A DNA stretch of 64,000 nt from Paenibacillus sp. Soil750 (GCF_001428045.1 NZ_LMSD01000034.1:310001-374000); one strand, 5' to 3'; positions 43,381-52,349 are shown, counted from the stretch's first letter. Notes: generated by a model not told the origin, from the sequence alone. A program made the numbers and translations.

Positions 43381-43396
43381 ACTTGAACGGTTTTTT
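43363..43396 (+). terminator. Terminator overlapping the response-regulator stop
   Basis: CCGTTCAAG and CTTGAACGG form a nine-bp stem, followed by TTTTTT. The TAA stop (43378-43380) lies in the loop, so the C-terminal codons double as terminator. Confidence 0.88.
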
Positions 43397-43481
43397 CTGT
43401 TTGTTTATTGGTATCCATACCAAATTTTCATAACTGAATAGAATAGTAGGGATACTAGAAAAGTGAAGGAGAGAAAGTAGG

Positions 43482-43748
43482 ATGAAAAAAACACAAGCTG
43501 CGAGATTAGAAAATCAGGTGTATTCAAATCGTGTTGCAAGGTCGGAATTCGATAACAATTGGAAGACAAGCGTGACGAGGAGTGGTTATGTTGTTTACAC
43601 AGCTACTACGAATAACGCAAAGATTCTCGTTTTATTAACCACTGGCTTAAGAAAACTGATTATTTTTAATAAAGGCGGAAAAGTACTTGTCGGCTCTGGT
43701 GGGGTAAGTCATTATAGTAAACCGCATAAGGCAAAAGATTTGAATTAA
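43482..43748 (+). CDS. Small soluble protein of unknown function
   Basis: The 88-residue protein is mostly basic and beta-like in its second half ('GYVVYTATTNNAKILVLLTT'). It has no membrane span, signal or motif that I recognise. AAGGAGAG stands before the ATG. A hairpin (GAGATAG with CTATCTC, near 43780) follows without a T-run. Confidence 0.45.
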   Translation: MKKTQAARLENQVYSNRVARSEFDNNWKTSVTRSGYVVYTATTNNAKILVLLTTGLRKLIIFNKGGKVLVGSGGVSHYSKPHKAKDLN

Positions 43749-43938
43749 GCAGGCAGAGCGCGTGAAAGAGCGGAGAACGAGGAGATAGTCGAAAAAATCG
43801 TCTATCTCTCCGACGCATGCGTTAGGACAGTCTGTAAAATTTTAAAAAAAGTAGTACAATTGAACATAAGATGACGAAAGTAATGACCTGATTAATATAA
43901 AAGTTTATTAAAATTGTGAACAAGAAAGGTGCTCTTTC

Positions 43939-44532
43939 ATGGTAAGTAGTAGAATGAGTATTTCGGTCGATGAATTTTATGGTAAAGCCAAAAGGTGGAA
44001 GGATGAATTCGGGGAATTAAGAAGAATTATTCAAGAGTGTCAACTAAACGAAGAAGTGAAGTGGGGTTGTCCTTGTTACACGTTTCAGAATAAAAACATC
44101 GTATTGGTACACGGATTTAAAGAATATTGTGCGGTTCTGTTTTTCAAAGGGTCGTTGTTGCAGGATGCAAATGGTGTTCTCATCCAACAAACGGAGAATG
44201 TACAGGCGGGGCGCCAGATGCGGTTCACGAATGTTCGTGAAATTGCAGCAATGGCATCGATTCTGAAAGCCTATATTTATGAAGCCCTTGAAGTTGAAAA
44301 AGCCGGTATCGAAGTGAATTTCAAGAAAAGTACAGCGTACAAAGTACCTGAAGAATTAGTACATAAATTTGATGAAATGCCTGCTTTGAAAACGGCTTTT
44401 GAGGCGTTGACACCTGGACGGCAAAGAGCCTACTTACTTCATTTTTCTGAACCAAAACAATCGAAAACCCGGGTTTCCAGAATTGAAAAATATGAGCAAC
44501 ACATTCTCGAAGGTAAGGGATTGCAAGATTAG
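43939..44532 (+). CDS. DUF1801/YdeI-type protein
   Basis: The 197-residue protein opens with a DUF1801-like domain ('LRRIIQECQLNEEVKWGCPCYTFQNKNIVLV') and ends with the YdeI C-terminal module ('AFEALTPGRQRAYLLHFSEPKQSKTRVSRIEKY'). DUF1801 proteins have been discussed as iron-delivery (YdhG/frataxin-like) proteins, but this is uncertain. AGAAAGGTG lies ahead of the ATG. It is distantly related at its C terminus to the ydeI gene at 20517-21098. Confidence 0.85.
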   Translation: MVSSRMSISVDEFYGKAKRWKDEFGELRRIIQECQLNEEVKWGCPCYTFQNKNIVLVHGFKEYCAVLFFKGSLLQDANGVLIQQTENVQAGRQMRFTNVREIAAMASILKAYIYEALEVEKAGIEVNFKKSTAYKVPEELVHKFDEMPALKTAFEALTPGRQRAYLLHFSEPKQSKTRVSRIEKYEQHILEGKGLQD

Positions 44533-44616
44533 CCTGTCACACGGTATTACTTTCCGACATTTTCGCATATGATTCGTTATGAACCGAATAACTAAAGGCT
44601 GGGGAGTGGAAGGCTA

Positions 44617-44967
44617 ATGTCTTTTTTTGATAAAGTCAAGCAAGGGGCATCGGAAGCGGCTAAAAAAGCTCAACAAACCGTAGAAATAACGAAATTCAAG
44701 ACGCAAGTTTCATTAAAAGAAAGAGAAATTGATAAAATTTACAAAATTATCGGCGAATCGGTTTACACATCTTATCTCTCTGGAGATTACACACAGGTGG
44801 AAGCCAATGTTTCGGAGTACTGCCAAGGTATCGCTCAAATCAATCAAGAGATTAGTGAGCTTGAGCAGAAGATTGCCGAAGTTCGAAATGAAAAAGAATG
44901 CACATGTGGGAAAGTCGTTGCGGCAGACACCAAGTTTTGTTCGTCATGTGGCCATCATTTTGTCTAA
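44617..44967 (+). CDS. Coiled-coil zinc-ribbon protein
   Basis: The 116-residue protein begins 'MSFFDKVKQGASEAAKKAQQTVEI', continues with a coiled coil (about 20-90) and ends in a zinc ribbon ('CTCGKVVAADTKFCSSCGHHF'). Such small proteins recur in Gram-positive genomes with unknown roles. It has no membrane segment. AGGCTGGGGAGTGG precedes the ATG. Confidence 0.7.
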   Translation: MSFFDKVKQGASEAAKKAQQTVEITKFKTQVSLKEREIDKIYKIIGESVYTSYLSGDYTQVEANVSEYCQGIAQINQEISELEQKIAEVRNEKECTCGKVVAADTKFCSSCGHHFV

Positions 44968-45096
44968 GTTGATTGATGGGCAAGGAGATAGGGCAGTTGT
45001 CACAGAGAATAATTCTGTGGGAACTGCTTTATTTTTGGTTGGTCATCCTCCTATGCTATGATAGTGAAAAACAGGTAAGTTATGGAGGCATGGAAG

Positions 45097-45555
45097 ATGG
45101 CTGAGTTTCTTCAAGATCCGAGGGTAAAAGTAGAAATGCTGATTCGAAAACCAGTTCAGGAAGTGTTTGAAGCAATTATCGATCCTGAGATTACGTCGAG
45201 ATTTTGGTTTACTCATGGCACTGGCAGATTAGAGGCTGGATCACACGTGCAATGGCATTGGGCAATGTACGGGGCGACCGCGGAGGTCAATGTCAAAGAA
45301 ATCGAGGTAAACAAGCGGATTTTGCTGGATTGGGGCACATCGGTCGAATGGACCTTTACTGCTCAAGCAGATAACGAAACTTTCGTGACCATCACAGACT
45401 CGGGTTTCCAGGGCAGTCCGGATGAAAAAGTTAAACAAGCGCTAAATTCAACCGAAGGATTTACGATCGTTTTATGTGGATTGAAAGCGTATCTGGAACA
45501 TGGCATCCGCTTGAATCTGGTTTCTGACAAGGCTCCCTACGCACATATCTCCTAG
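45097..45555 (+). CDS. SRPBCC (AHSA1-like) protein
   Basis: The 152-residue protein has the AHSA1/SRPBCC fold: 'VKVEMLIRKPVQEVFEAIIDPEITSRFWFT' at the start, central strands 'VNVKEIEVNKRILLDW' and a C-terminal helix. The fold binds hydrophobic ligands; a specific role is not predictable. I chose ATG 45097, with GGAGG eight bases upstream. The acetyltransferase gene starts 26 bases after the stop. Confidence 0.82.
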   Translation: MAEFLQDPRVKVEMLIRKPVQEVFEAIIDPEITSRFWFTHGTGRLEAGSHVQWHWAMYGATAEVNVKEIEVNKRILLDWGTSVEWTFTAQADNETFVTITDSGFQGSPDEKVKQALNSTEGFTIVLCGLKAYLEHGIRLNLVSDKAPYAHIS

Positions 45556-45580
45556 ACTTCGCTTAGTAAGGAGCACTTAT

Positions 45581-46129
45581 ATGAAAGTCATACGTAAGAC
45601 AAATCGCATGTCACTTGTTCAACTAGACGCAACATCCAGTGAGTTGGTCGTTGATTACTTTCGTCGCAATCGCGAGTTTCTCGAACCATGGGAAATGGTG
45701 CGGGACGAGTCGTTTTTCACTGTAGAGTTTCACGCAGAATTGTTGGAGAAAGAAGTGAAGCTGTTCGAGGACGGGCAGCTTTTCAAAGTATGGATGCTGT
45801 ACGAAGAACGAATCATTGGCTCTATTGCGCTCAGTAATATCGTGCGCGGCGCATTCCAATCGTGTCATTTGGGCTATCGGATGGATGGCGCGCTGCTGAA
45901 TCGGGGGCTGATGACAGAAGGCATCGAAGCGGTTATTGCATATGCGTTCGAAGAGATGCAACTTCATCGGATCGAAGCGAATATTATGCCGCGCAATCAG
46001 GCTTCCATGAAGGTCGTTCAGAAGCTAGGCTTTTATGAGGAAGGCCTGGCGCTCAAGTATTTGAAAATTCATGGTGTCTGGGAGGATCATATCCATATGG
46101 TGCTTCGAAATACGGCGATGGAAGTGTAG
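45581..46129 (+). CDS. RimJ/RimL-type N-acetyltransferase
   Basis: The 182-residue GNAT protein resembles ribosomal-protein alanine acetyltransferases: 'YFRRNREFLEPW' near residue 27, 'GSIALSNIVRGAFQSCHLGYRMDGALLNRGLMTEG' near 85-120, and 'LHRIEANIMPRNQASMKVVQKLGFYEEG' near 130-155. Acceptor unknown, though N-terminal amines are usual. AAGGAG lies nine bases before the ATG. A long repeat-filled gap follows. Confidence 0.88.
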   Translation: MKVIRKTNRMSLVQLDATSSELVVDYFRRNREFLEPWEMVRDESFFTVEFHAELLEKEVKLFEDGQLFKVWMLYEERIIGSIALSNIVRGAFQSCHLGYRMDGALLNRGLMTEGIEAVIAYAFEEMQLHRIEANIMPRNQASMKVVQKLGFYEEGLALKYLKIHGVWEDHIHMVLRNTAMEV

Positions 46130-46212
46130 GATCTGATGATGTCCTTGTAGGTATAGAGGCGTACATGCGCCGAATTTTGCGAATAGATGTAAAAAATACA
46201 GCTAATTTCTAC

Positions 46213-46371
46213 GGAAATATTAATATTTCCCAATTAGATGGAAAAACTCCAGTTAAACTTCACCAATCTAGCGGAAAACGAGCAGATTGGTGAAAATAGC
46301 TGGAGTTTTTCCAGTTATTCGCCAGAAGTCGGCGATTTACTAGAAAATAACTGGAAAAATTTCCAGTTATT
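46213..46371. repeat. Nested palindromic intergenic repeat
   Basis: Three inverted repeats are packed here. GGAAATATTAATATTTCC (46213-46230) is a perfect palindrome. GGAAAAACTCCAG/CTGGAGTTTTTCC (46240-46312) encloses TTCACCAATCT/AGATTGGTGAA. AATAACTGGAAA/TTTCCAGTTATT (46346-46371) is a third perfect stem. The AACTGG(A)-rich motif recurs in each, as in the 59.9-60.06 kb element. It may end transcription of the acetyltransferase gene, but it looks more like a dispersed repeat than a terminator. Confidence 0.65.
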
Positions 46372-46487
46372 TTGATTTTTGAGGAGGGTGCATTGCGAGT
46401 TGGACGTTGAGGTTGAACTAGATATACAGGTAAAGGGTGGGGTAGAAGAAGTAAAAGCAGAGGTGATGTTGAGGGACAAACATCCTA

Positions 46488-47477
46488 TTACTCAGCGTTA
46501 CTCCCCTCACTCGTCGGCACCAGCCTATTCTTCTGATAACGCGTAGCGACTTGCGCGAGATATTTATGAATCCAAGCATCGACGGTTTCGGAATTCAAAC
46601 AGTTTTTACGGAAATGACTGGGTGGCGTTCCCATTTCTCTGGTAAATACCTGTGTGAAGTAATGGATGCTTTCAAAGCCGGTATCTTCGGCGATTTGTTT
46701 CAATGGGATGTCTGTGTAGCCAAGCAGATAGGCTGCTCGTTTGATCCTTTCCGTTTTCACAATAGAAGGAAAGGTTTGGCCCAATTCATCCGAGATCAGA
46801 CGAGAGAGCTGGCGTTCAGACAAGTGGAGGCTTTGCGCCACGTCACTAAGTGCCATTTTATGAGAAAGATGATCCTGAATATAGGCTTTGACCTTCTTAA
46901 GCGTGCCTTGCAGCTCCATATCCAAAGCAGACGAAGCCGTATCACCAGAGCGGCAATGCTGTAGAAACAAGGAGATACAGCTGATGACCAACGTATATGC
47001 TAATTGTACAATCGTTTCCTTATAGCGATCACCCGTCTCCGAAGCTTGGATGAGCAGTGCCTGCCAAATGAGCACCGGAGCTGTACCCTCAGCATTGGGT
47101 ATGAAGAGATGCGGATATGCGCTTAGCTGACTAAAATCCTGCATAAAAGCCTCACTCGATTCGGATGCGATCGGTTCTAATGCAAAAAACAACAACAGCA
47201 TGCCTTCATCACTTTGGATAGAATGTCGACTTTCGGGCTTCGAGCAATACAGGGTGCCAGGCCGAAGCGGATAGGTGATACCATTGTGATAGTAGTGGCC
47301 TTCACCTTCAACGACGTAGCAAATTTCAAAAAAGGAATGTGTATGCGGACGATTGCCCTTATGCTGCGGTTTCGCACCCCAGTAATGAACGAATATGGAG
47401 GCGGAGGCACCTTGCAGCTGAACCAGATTTTGGTTGAGATACAAGTTACTACGCGAGTAAATGGATGGATTCAACAC
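46488..47477 (-). CDS. AraC-family transcriptional regulator
   Basis: The 329-residue protein has a cupin sensing domain ('RPHTHSFFEICYVVEGEGHYYHNG' near 45-65, 'PGTLYCSKPESRH' near 75) and a C-terminal AraC double helix-turn-helix ('MALSDVAQSLHLSERQLSRLISDELG' and 'IPLKQIAEDTGFESIHYFTQVFTREMG'). It is divergent from the KdgD operon (148 bases between starts), so it probably controls those genes in response to a sugar or sugar acid. The ATG follows AAAGGAG. Confidence 0.9.
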   Translation of the reverse strand: MLNPSIYSRSNLYLNQNLVQLQGASASIFVHYWGAKPQHKGNRPHTHSFFEICYVVEGEGHYYHNGITYPLRPGTLYCSKPESRHSIQSDEGMLLLFFALEPIASESSEAFMQDFSQLSAYPHLFIPNAEGTAPVLIWQALLIQASETGDRYKETIVQLAYTLVISCISLFLQHCRSGDTASSALDMELQGTLKKVKAYIQDHLSHKMALSDVAQSLHLSERQLSRLISDELGQTFPSIVKTERIKRAAYLLGYTDIPLKQIAEDTGFESIHYFTQVFTREMGTPPSHFRKNCLNSETVDAWIHKYLAQVATRYQKNRLVPTSEGSNAE

Positions 47478-47557
47478 GCATGAGGGCTCCTTTCAAGTAG
47501 ACTGATGATCATTATAGCATGGATTTTTTGAAAAAAAGCGGCATGTTTTTACAAAGA

Positions 47558-47571
47558 CGAAAACGCCTCCA
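47558..47571 (+). promoter_or_regulatory. Candidate cre (CcpA) site
   Basis: CGAAAACGCCTCCA fits TGWAARCGYTWNCW at 12 of 14 positions. It lies about 55 bases before the KdgD start codon, between the AraC gene and its likely target. Confidence 0.35.
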
Positions 47572-47625
47572 TTTTCTATACTTACTTTCATAGACACGTA
47601 AGAAGTTGAAAAGGAGCTGTTAGAA

Positions 47626-48552
47626 GTGGGCAATCAGGTTAACATTTCACTCGCAGGCATCATGGGGTTTCCGGTTACACCATTTGATCTTCAGGAGCAA
47701 GTAGATGAGAAAGCTTTACAAGCTAATATTAACTTTTTAGTTGAAAATGGCTTGGATTCCGTCTTTGTTTGCGCAGGTTCAGGAGAATATCAATCCTTGG
47801 ATATCAAAGAATATGAGCGCGTAGTCACTGTTGGCGTAGCGACGGTTGCTGGCAAAGTGCCTATATTCGCAGGGGCAGGAGGGAATGTTCGAGAAGCGGT
47901 GGAACGCGTTCAACTTGCAGAAAAGCTTGGTGCTGACGGTTTATTGTTGCTCCCGCCTTATTTGATCATCCCCGAGCAAGAAGGCTTGTTTAACTACTAT
48001 CGGACGCTGGCACAGAGCACAAGTTTACCTGTCATTATCTATCAGCGTGATAACGCGATTTTTACCTTAGTCACATTAGAAAAACTGGCTAATTTACCTA
48101 ACGTCATTGGATTCAAGGATGGATTAGGCAATTTTGAACTAAATATTGAATTCGTACAATCGCTCGGTTCAAGGTTACAATGGATGAATGGGATGCCGCT
48201 TGCTGAACTAACGATGCCAGCATATTCCGCACTAGGCTATCTATCATATTCATCCGCGATTTCCAATTACATCCCGCAGGTTTCGAGAACCTTCTATACA
48301 AGTTTACTTTCTGGAGATCGGGCAACGGTAAGTTCCATTTATCAAGAAGTCATTTTGCCCATCCATCGGATTCGTCAATTGCGCAAAGGGTATGCCGTTT
48401 CGTTAATTAAAGCGGGCATGAACATTGTTGGATTGCCAGTTGGTCTCGAAGTTCGAACTCCGCTAGTTCAAGTAGAACGTGAGCATTATGTACAGTTGGA
48501 GTCCATTATTAAACGAAGTTTAGACCTGGTCGCGATCGCCAATAACGGGTAG
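47626..48552 (+). CDS. kdgD: 5-dehydro-4-deoxyglucarate dehydratase
   Basis: The 308-residue protein is a DHDPS-family lyase of the KdgD type (EC 4.2.1.41), which dehydrates and decarboxylates 5-keto-4-deoxyglucarate to 2,5-dioxopentanoate. Family marks are 'GFPVTPFD' at 14-21, 'GSGEYQSLDIKEYERVV' near 51, 'GLLLLPPYL' near 105, Schiff-base Lys164 in 'IGFKDGLGNFEL' and 'RKGYAVSLIKAGM' near 258. GTG start at 47626, with AAAGGAG upstream. It heads an operon whose aldehyde dehydrogenase would turn the product into 2-oxoglutarate. A related role on 2-keto-3-deoxypentonate is possible. Confidence 0.87.
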   Translation: MGNQVNISLAGIMGFPVTPFDLQEQVDEKALQANINFLVENGLDSVFVCAGSGEYQSLDIKEYERVVTVGVATVAGKVPIFAGAGGNVREAVERVQLAEKLGADGLLLLPPYLIIPEQEGLFNYYRTLAQSTSLPVIIYQRDNAIFTLVTLEKLANLPNVIGFKDGLGNFELNIEFVQSLGSRLQWMNGMPLAELTMPAYSALGYLSYSSAISNYIPQVSRTFYTSLLSGDRATVSSIYQEVILPIHRIRQLRKGYAVSLIKAGMNIVGLPVGLEVRTPLVQVEREHYVQLESIIKRSLDLVAIANNG

Positions 48553-48564
48553 GAGGAAAATATC

Positions 48565-49566
48565 ATGATGAAGGTATCCATTCAAGTTCCAACATGTGAA
48601 TTATCGGATAGCGATTTGAGACAAATGTGTCAGCTCGGGGTTGATTGTATTGATTTTACACAAGGAGGTTCTTTCCCAGGTGTTCGTGAGCAGGGATTTC
48701 CGGATCTTGATAAACTTTTACAATTAAAACGGAGAGTTCGTTCCCATGGGATGGAAATAAATCGGGTGACGCTTCCAGATATGTCGGCTAGCTTCATGTT
48801 AGAGGAACCAGGCTCGGAGATCCAATTAGAGAACGTCAGCAACGCGATCAAAACCTTCGGCGAAGCTGGGATCACGCTCGTTCGTCAGCGTTTTGCAGGG
48901 GATGTATTTCCTTATATGGCTGAGGAATATACAGCCGTACATCGAGGAGGCGCACTAGTTCGCGGGGAGTCATTGAAACGCAATCTGGACAAACAACCTC
49001 CCACGGTGGAGCAATTGAATGCTTGGTGGAAGCGCTTTGATTTAGTGTTCGGGAAACTGGTTCCACTCGCGGAAGAGTATGAGATGAAATTAGCCGTGCA
49101 TCCATCCGACACACCATATCATAATACGCCTTTCGGCGGACTTGGTTTGAATCGCGTCATTGATAGCTTCCCTAGCAGAAATGTTGGTCTCGTCTATTGT
49201 GTAGGCTCACGTGGAGAAGCTGGTGGAACGCCGCTTGTTCTTGATGAAATTTACCAGTATGGACGCAAAGATAAAATATTTCTTGTGCATTTCCGCAATG
49301 TACGGGGTAGTCTGGCAACGGCTGGTGCGTTTGAAGAGGCTATGCTGGATGATGGACATATGAATATGGCGAAAATACTGCTGGAGCTTCATAAGGTTGG
49401 TTATAACGGATGTATAAATCCAGATCACATTACCTCGCTCGAAATGGATCGAGCACCGCATCGAAGTGCAGAAACCAAGATGAATTGGGTCGGCTGGGCC
49501 TATGCGATTGGCTATGTAAAAGCTCTATTGGCGGCATTAACGGAGTTTAGAGGCGGGAGAGATTAA
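48565..49566 (+). CDS. Mannonate-dehydratase-like (UxuA family) protein
   Basis: The 333-residue protein matches the UxuA/xylose-isomerase-like superfamily, with the ordered metal-site motifs 'AVHPSDTPYHNTPFGGLGLN' near 185, 'YCVGSRGEAGG' near 212, 'VHFRNVRGSL' near 240, 'DDGHMNM' near 260 and 'NPDHITSLEM' near 280. UxuA dehydrates mannonate to 2-keto-3-deoxygluconate. Here it lies between KdgD and an aldehyde dehydrogenase, where a dehydratase for another sugar acid would be expected. AGGAGG precedes the ATG. Confidence 0.8.
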   Translation: MMKVSIQVPTCELSDSDLRQMCQLGVDCIDFTQGGSFPGVREQGFPDLDKLLQLKRRVRSHGMEINRVTLPDMSASFMLEEPGSEIQLENVSNAIKTFGEAGITLVRQRFAGDVFPYMAEEYTAVHRGGALVRGESLKRNLDKQPPTVEQLNAWWKRFDLVFGKLVPLAEEYEMKLAVHPSDTPYHNTPFGGLGLNRVIDSFPSRNVGLVYCVGSRGEAGGTPLVLDEIYQYGRKDKIFLVHFRNVRGSLATAGAFEEAMLDDGHMNMAKILLELHKVGYNGCINPDHITSLEMDRAPHRSAETKMNWVGWAYAIGYVKALLAALTEFRGGRD

Positions 49567-49567
49567 C

Positions 49568-51025
49568 ATGGGTGAATTGAAAACATATCTGAACTATATC
49601 AACGGAGCGTGGGTTGCGTCTTCTAGTGGCGAGGTGGAGGGAAGTATAAACCCAGCGAACCGACATGAGATCGTGGGCTATGTTCAGAAATCGTCCATTG
49701 TTGATGTGAATGAAGCTGTTGTTGCAGCGAAAGCAGCGAAGTTAGGTTGGCGTAAGTTATCAGGTTCAGCGCGTGGAGATTACTTGTACAAAGTCGCAGA
49801 TAAGCTTGAGCGGCGATTGGATAAAATTGCTGAAATGATGACGCGTGAAATGGGGAAAACGTTCCCTGAAGCCAAAGGTGAAACGGCAAGGGGCATCGCG
49901 ATTCTACGCTACTATTCTGGAGAGGGCATGCGGAAGACAGGTGATGTGATTCCATCTACGGACAGTGAAGCTTTAATGTTTACTACACGTGTTCCCTTAG
50001 GCGTTGTTGGTGTGATTACACCGTGGAATTTCCCTGTAGCTATTCCGATTTGGAAAATCGCTCCCGCTTTAATCTTCGGTAATACGATTGTGTTCAAGCC
50101 TGCTCAGGAAACGGCAGTAACAGCAGCCCTAGTCATGGAATGCTTCGAAGAAGCGGGAATTCCAGCAGGTGTTGTCAATATGGTGACGGGTCAAGGAGAT
50201 GTGATTGGTCAAGCTATCGCAGATCATCCAGACATCCACGGAATTACCTTTACAGGATCGGATCGTATTGGGAAAATGGTTGGTCAAAGCGCACTCGCGA
50301 AGGGTGCGAAGTATCAGTTGGAAATGGGCGGTAAAAACCCGATTATCGTGGTCAACGATGCAGATCTGGACCTCGCTGTTGAGGCAACAGTGAGTGGTGG
50401 CTTACGTTCAACGGGGCAGAAATGCACCGCTACTAGCCGTGTAATCATCCAAAGTGATGTTTATGATGTTTTTAAAATGAAGTTGCTTCAACGTATTAAG
50501 GAAATCCGTGTTGGAAATGGTATGGAGGCATCTACTTGGATGGGGCCTTGTGCAAGTGAGAAGCAATATCATACGGTGCTAGCTTATATTGCCAAAGGGA
50601 TCGAAGAGGGTGGGACCTTGCTCTGTGGCGGCGGTAAAGTGCAAGATGAGGCTCTAGATTCAGGCTATTTCATTGCGCCTACGGTTTTTGAACATATTAC
50701 AAGTTCGATGACCATCGCGCAGGAAGAAATTTTCGGTCCTGTTCTTGCTTTAATTAAAATAGATTCCTTCGAGGAAGCTATTCATATTGCGAATGATGTG
50801 AAATTCGGACTTAGCGCGTCAATTTTCACGAAAGATTTCTCGAAAATGCTAACCTTCATGCACGATATGGATGCAGGCCTTGTGCGTATCAATGCCGAAA
50901 GCGCGGGTGTGGAGCTGCAAGCCCCATTCGGCGGTATGAAAATGTCGAGCTCTGGCTCCCGGGAGCAAGGGCAAGCCGCCATTGAGTTCTACACGGAAAT
51001 CAAAACTGTGTTTATAAAGTCTTGA
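49568..51025 (+). CDS. Aldehyde dehydrogenase, 2-oxoglutarate-semialdehyde type
   Basis: The 485-residue protein is an NAD(P)+-dependent aldehyde dehydrogenase with Asn154 in 'TPWNFPVAIP', Glu252 in 'LEMGGKNP' and catalytic Cys286 in 'GQKCTATSRV'. Its context and 'GSDRIGKMVGQ' match the 2,5-dioxopentanoate dehydrogenase (YcbD/GucD) group, which makes 2-oxoglutarate. It starts one base after the previous stop. The chain KdgD to this enzyme completes entry into the citric acid cycle. Confidence 0.9.
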   Translation: MGELKTYLNYINGAWVASSSGEVEGSINPANRHEIVGYVQKSSIVDVNEAVVAAKAAKLGWRKLSGSARGDYLYKVADKLERRLDKIAEMMTREMGKTFPEAKGETARGIAILRYYSGEGMRKTGDVIPSTDSEALMFTTRVPLGVVGVITPWNFPVAIPIWKIAPALIFGNTIVFKPAQETAVTAALVMECFEEAGIPAGVVNMVTGQGDVIGQAIADHPDIHGITFTGSDRIGKMVGQSALAKGAKYQLEMGGKNPIIVVNDADLDLAVEATVSGGLRSTGQKCTATSRVIIQSDVYDVFKMKLLQRIKEIRVGNGMEASTWMGPCASEKQYHTVLAYIAKGIEEGGTLLCGGGKVQDEALDSGYFIAPTVFEHITSSMTIAQEEIFGPVLALIKIDSFEEAIHIANDVKFGLSASIFTKDFSKMLTFMHDMDAGLVRINAESAGVELQAPFGGMKMSSSGSREQGQAAIEFYTEIKTVFIKS

Positions 51026-51030
51026 ATGAG

Positions 51031-51056
51031 AGCCAGTTGCTGCCGCAGCTGGCTTT
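51031..51056 (+). terminator. Terminator of the kdgD operon
   Basis: AGCCAG and CTGGCT enclose an inner GC/GC pairing, followed by TTTT. Confidence 0.65.
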
Positions 51057-51248
51057 TCCCTTGTAGGGCAACTTGACAGCGTTCCTTTTTGGAACTCATA
51101 ATGATAAGACTTGCCTTTTACCGGAAATTCTGGAACGATAACATGGCGCGGCTGCAGTAACTCTTACAAGCCAACTCTGATGATTGAAATAGACATAGAT
51201 GGACCGCGCTTTTGGCAGGAATGTCCTTCATGAAGGGAGGTTAGCGGT

Positions 51249-52058
51249 GTGATTATCAGTATCAGTATCGTTATCATACTTGTGCTTGCAGTGCTATTTA
51301 TTGGATATAGTACCTTGTGGGTGAAGTTTTCACATATTCAGCTGGGCGACCCAGCTAGCAAGAATGTCACAGTTGTGCAAATTTCTGATTTGCATGGTCA
51401 GACTCATTTCATTAATGGCTCCTTGAGTAAAATGGTGAATCACGTTAACCCAGATCTTGTGATGATCACAGGTGATTTAGCATCTACCAAAGAGCAATTG
51501 GACAAAGTTCTGAAAGAAATTCGTCAAATAAAGTGTGAGCATTTATTTTTTGTACCAGGTAATCATGAACGTTATGGGTTAGTCCAATCCCGATTCCAAT
51601 TGAACTCAGATCAAGACTACGAGGCGATTCTTAGAACCATTCAAGACGCCCGTATTAGTGTATTATCTAATCGAGAATTTCAAATCGACATCGGAGATAA
51701 GAAGTGGTTAATTTACGGTTTCGATAATTCTTTATATGGCAAAGAACGGCTGACTATGCGTGTTGAAGATCTACAAAGCTTTGACGTGGTCATCATGTTA
51801 GCTCATTCTCCGAGTATTATAGAAACTTCCCTACAGCAGCACATTCCATTTGATTTATTGCTCGTCGGGCACACGCATGGGGGTCAGGTTAGGCTGTTTG
51901 GACATACGATTGGTGCGTATAAAAACTATCATGTTGGGCTCAAACATATCGATAAGCGAAAGCATTTCTATATTAATCGAGGTCTGGGAACCTCACGGTT
52001 GTTACCGATTCGCTTTGCTTGCTCGCCAGAGATTGCTGTTTTCAAAATTAGTTTGTAG
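51249..52058 (+). CDS. Membrane-anchored metallophosphoesterase
   Basis: The 269-residue protein has an N-terminal membrane helix (about 2-22) and a calcineurin-like phosphoesterase domain: 'DLHGQTHF' near 48, 'MITGDLAS' near 72, 'PGNHERYG' near 103, 'LAHSPSI' near 182 and 'VGHTHGGQVRLFG' near 205. These carry the two-metal ligands. It resembles YkuE-like enzymes of Bacillus, but there is no twin-arginine motif. GTG start with GGGAGG upstream. The substrate is unknown. Confidence 0.88.
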   Translation: MIISISIVIILVLAVLFIGYSTLWVKFSHIQLGDPASKNVTVVQISDLHGQTHFINGSLSKMVNHVNPDLVMITGDLASTKEQLDKVLKEIRQIKCEHLFFVPGNHERYGLVQSRFQLNSDQDYEAILRTIQDARISVLSNREFQIDIGDKKWLIYGFDNSLYGKERLTMRVEDLQSFDVVIMLAHSPSIIETSLQQHIPFDLLLVGHTHGGQVRLFGHTIGAYKNYHVGLKHIDKRKHFYINRGLGTSRLLPIRFACSPEIAVFKISL

Positions 52059-52077
52059 ACATTGAATGTGAGATTGA

Positions 52078-52112
52078 GGCTGCCGCGGAATTTCGCGGTG
52101 GTCTTTCTTTTT
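52078..52112 (+). terminator. Terminator after the phosphoesterase gene
   Basis: GGCTGCCGCG and CGCGGTGGTC pair over ten positions, with three G-U, and are followed by TTTCTTTTT. Confidence 0.65.
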
Positions 52113-52174
52113 GCGTCAAGGATTATTGTTAAAAGACTTAACCTGCCATTCACTGACAAGATGACGGTTTATTT

Positions 52175-52276
52175 TTACTCATTTGCTTCTTTCTTCTTAT
52201 TGTTTGATGCTTTTTTAATTTTTTCGATAAACTTATCTAAGTCCTGACTATTTCCCGGTTCATTTTCGTCTAACAA
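52175..52276 (-). CDS. Doubtful 33-residue hydrophilic frame, possible gene remnant
   Basis: A frame with TTG start and TAA stop encodes 33 hydrophilic residues ('...NSQDLDKFIEKIKKASNNKKK...') with protein-like composition. There is no ribosome binding site and a stop lies just before the TTG, so it may be the tail of a decayed gene. The rest of 52113-52349 shows nothing. Confidence 0.2.
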   Translation of the reverse strand: MLDENEPGNSQDLDKFIEKIKKASNNKKKEANE

Positions 52277-52349
52277 TTATTGGTGAAAAAAGGAAAGTTG
52301 TCGCCGATCAGCGAATTAACTGGGATAAACGAGAATGCGAGGCTACAAA

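Noticed and set aside
52062..52247. 61-codon plus-strand membrane-like frame
   Set aside because: It starts inside the terminator region and has no ribosome binding site. Its hydrophobicity comes from T-rich sequence.
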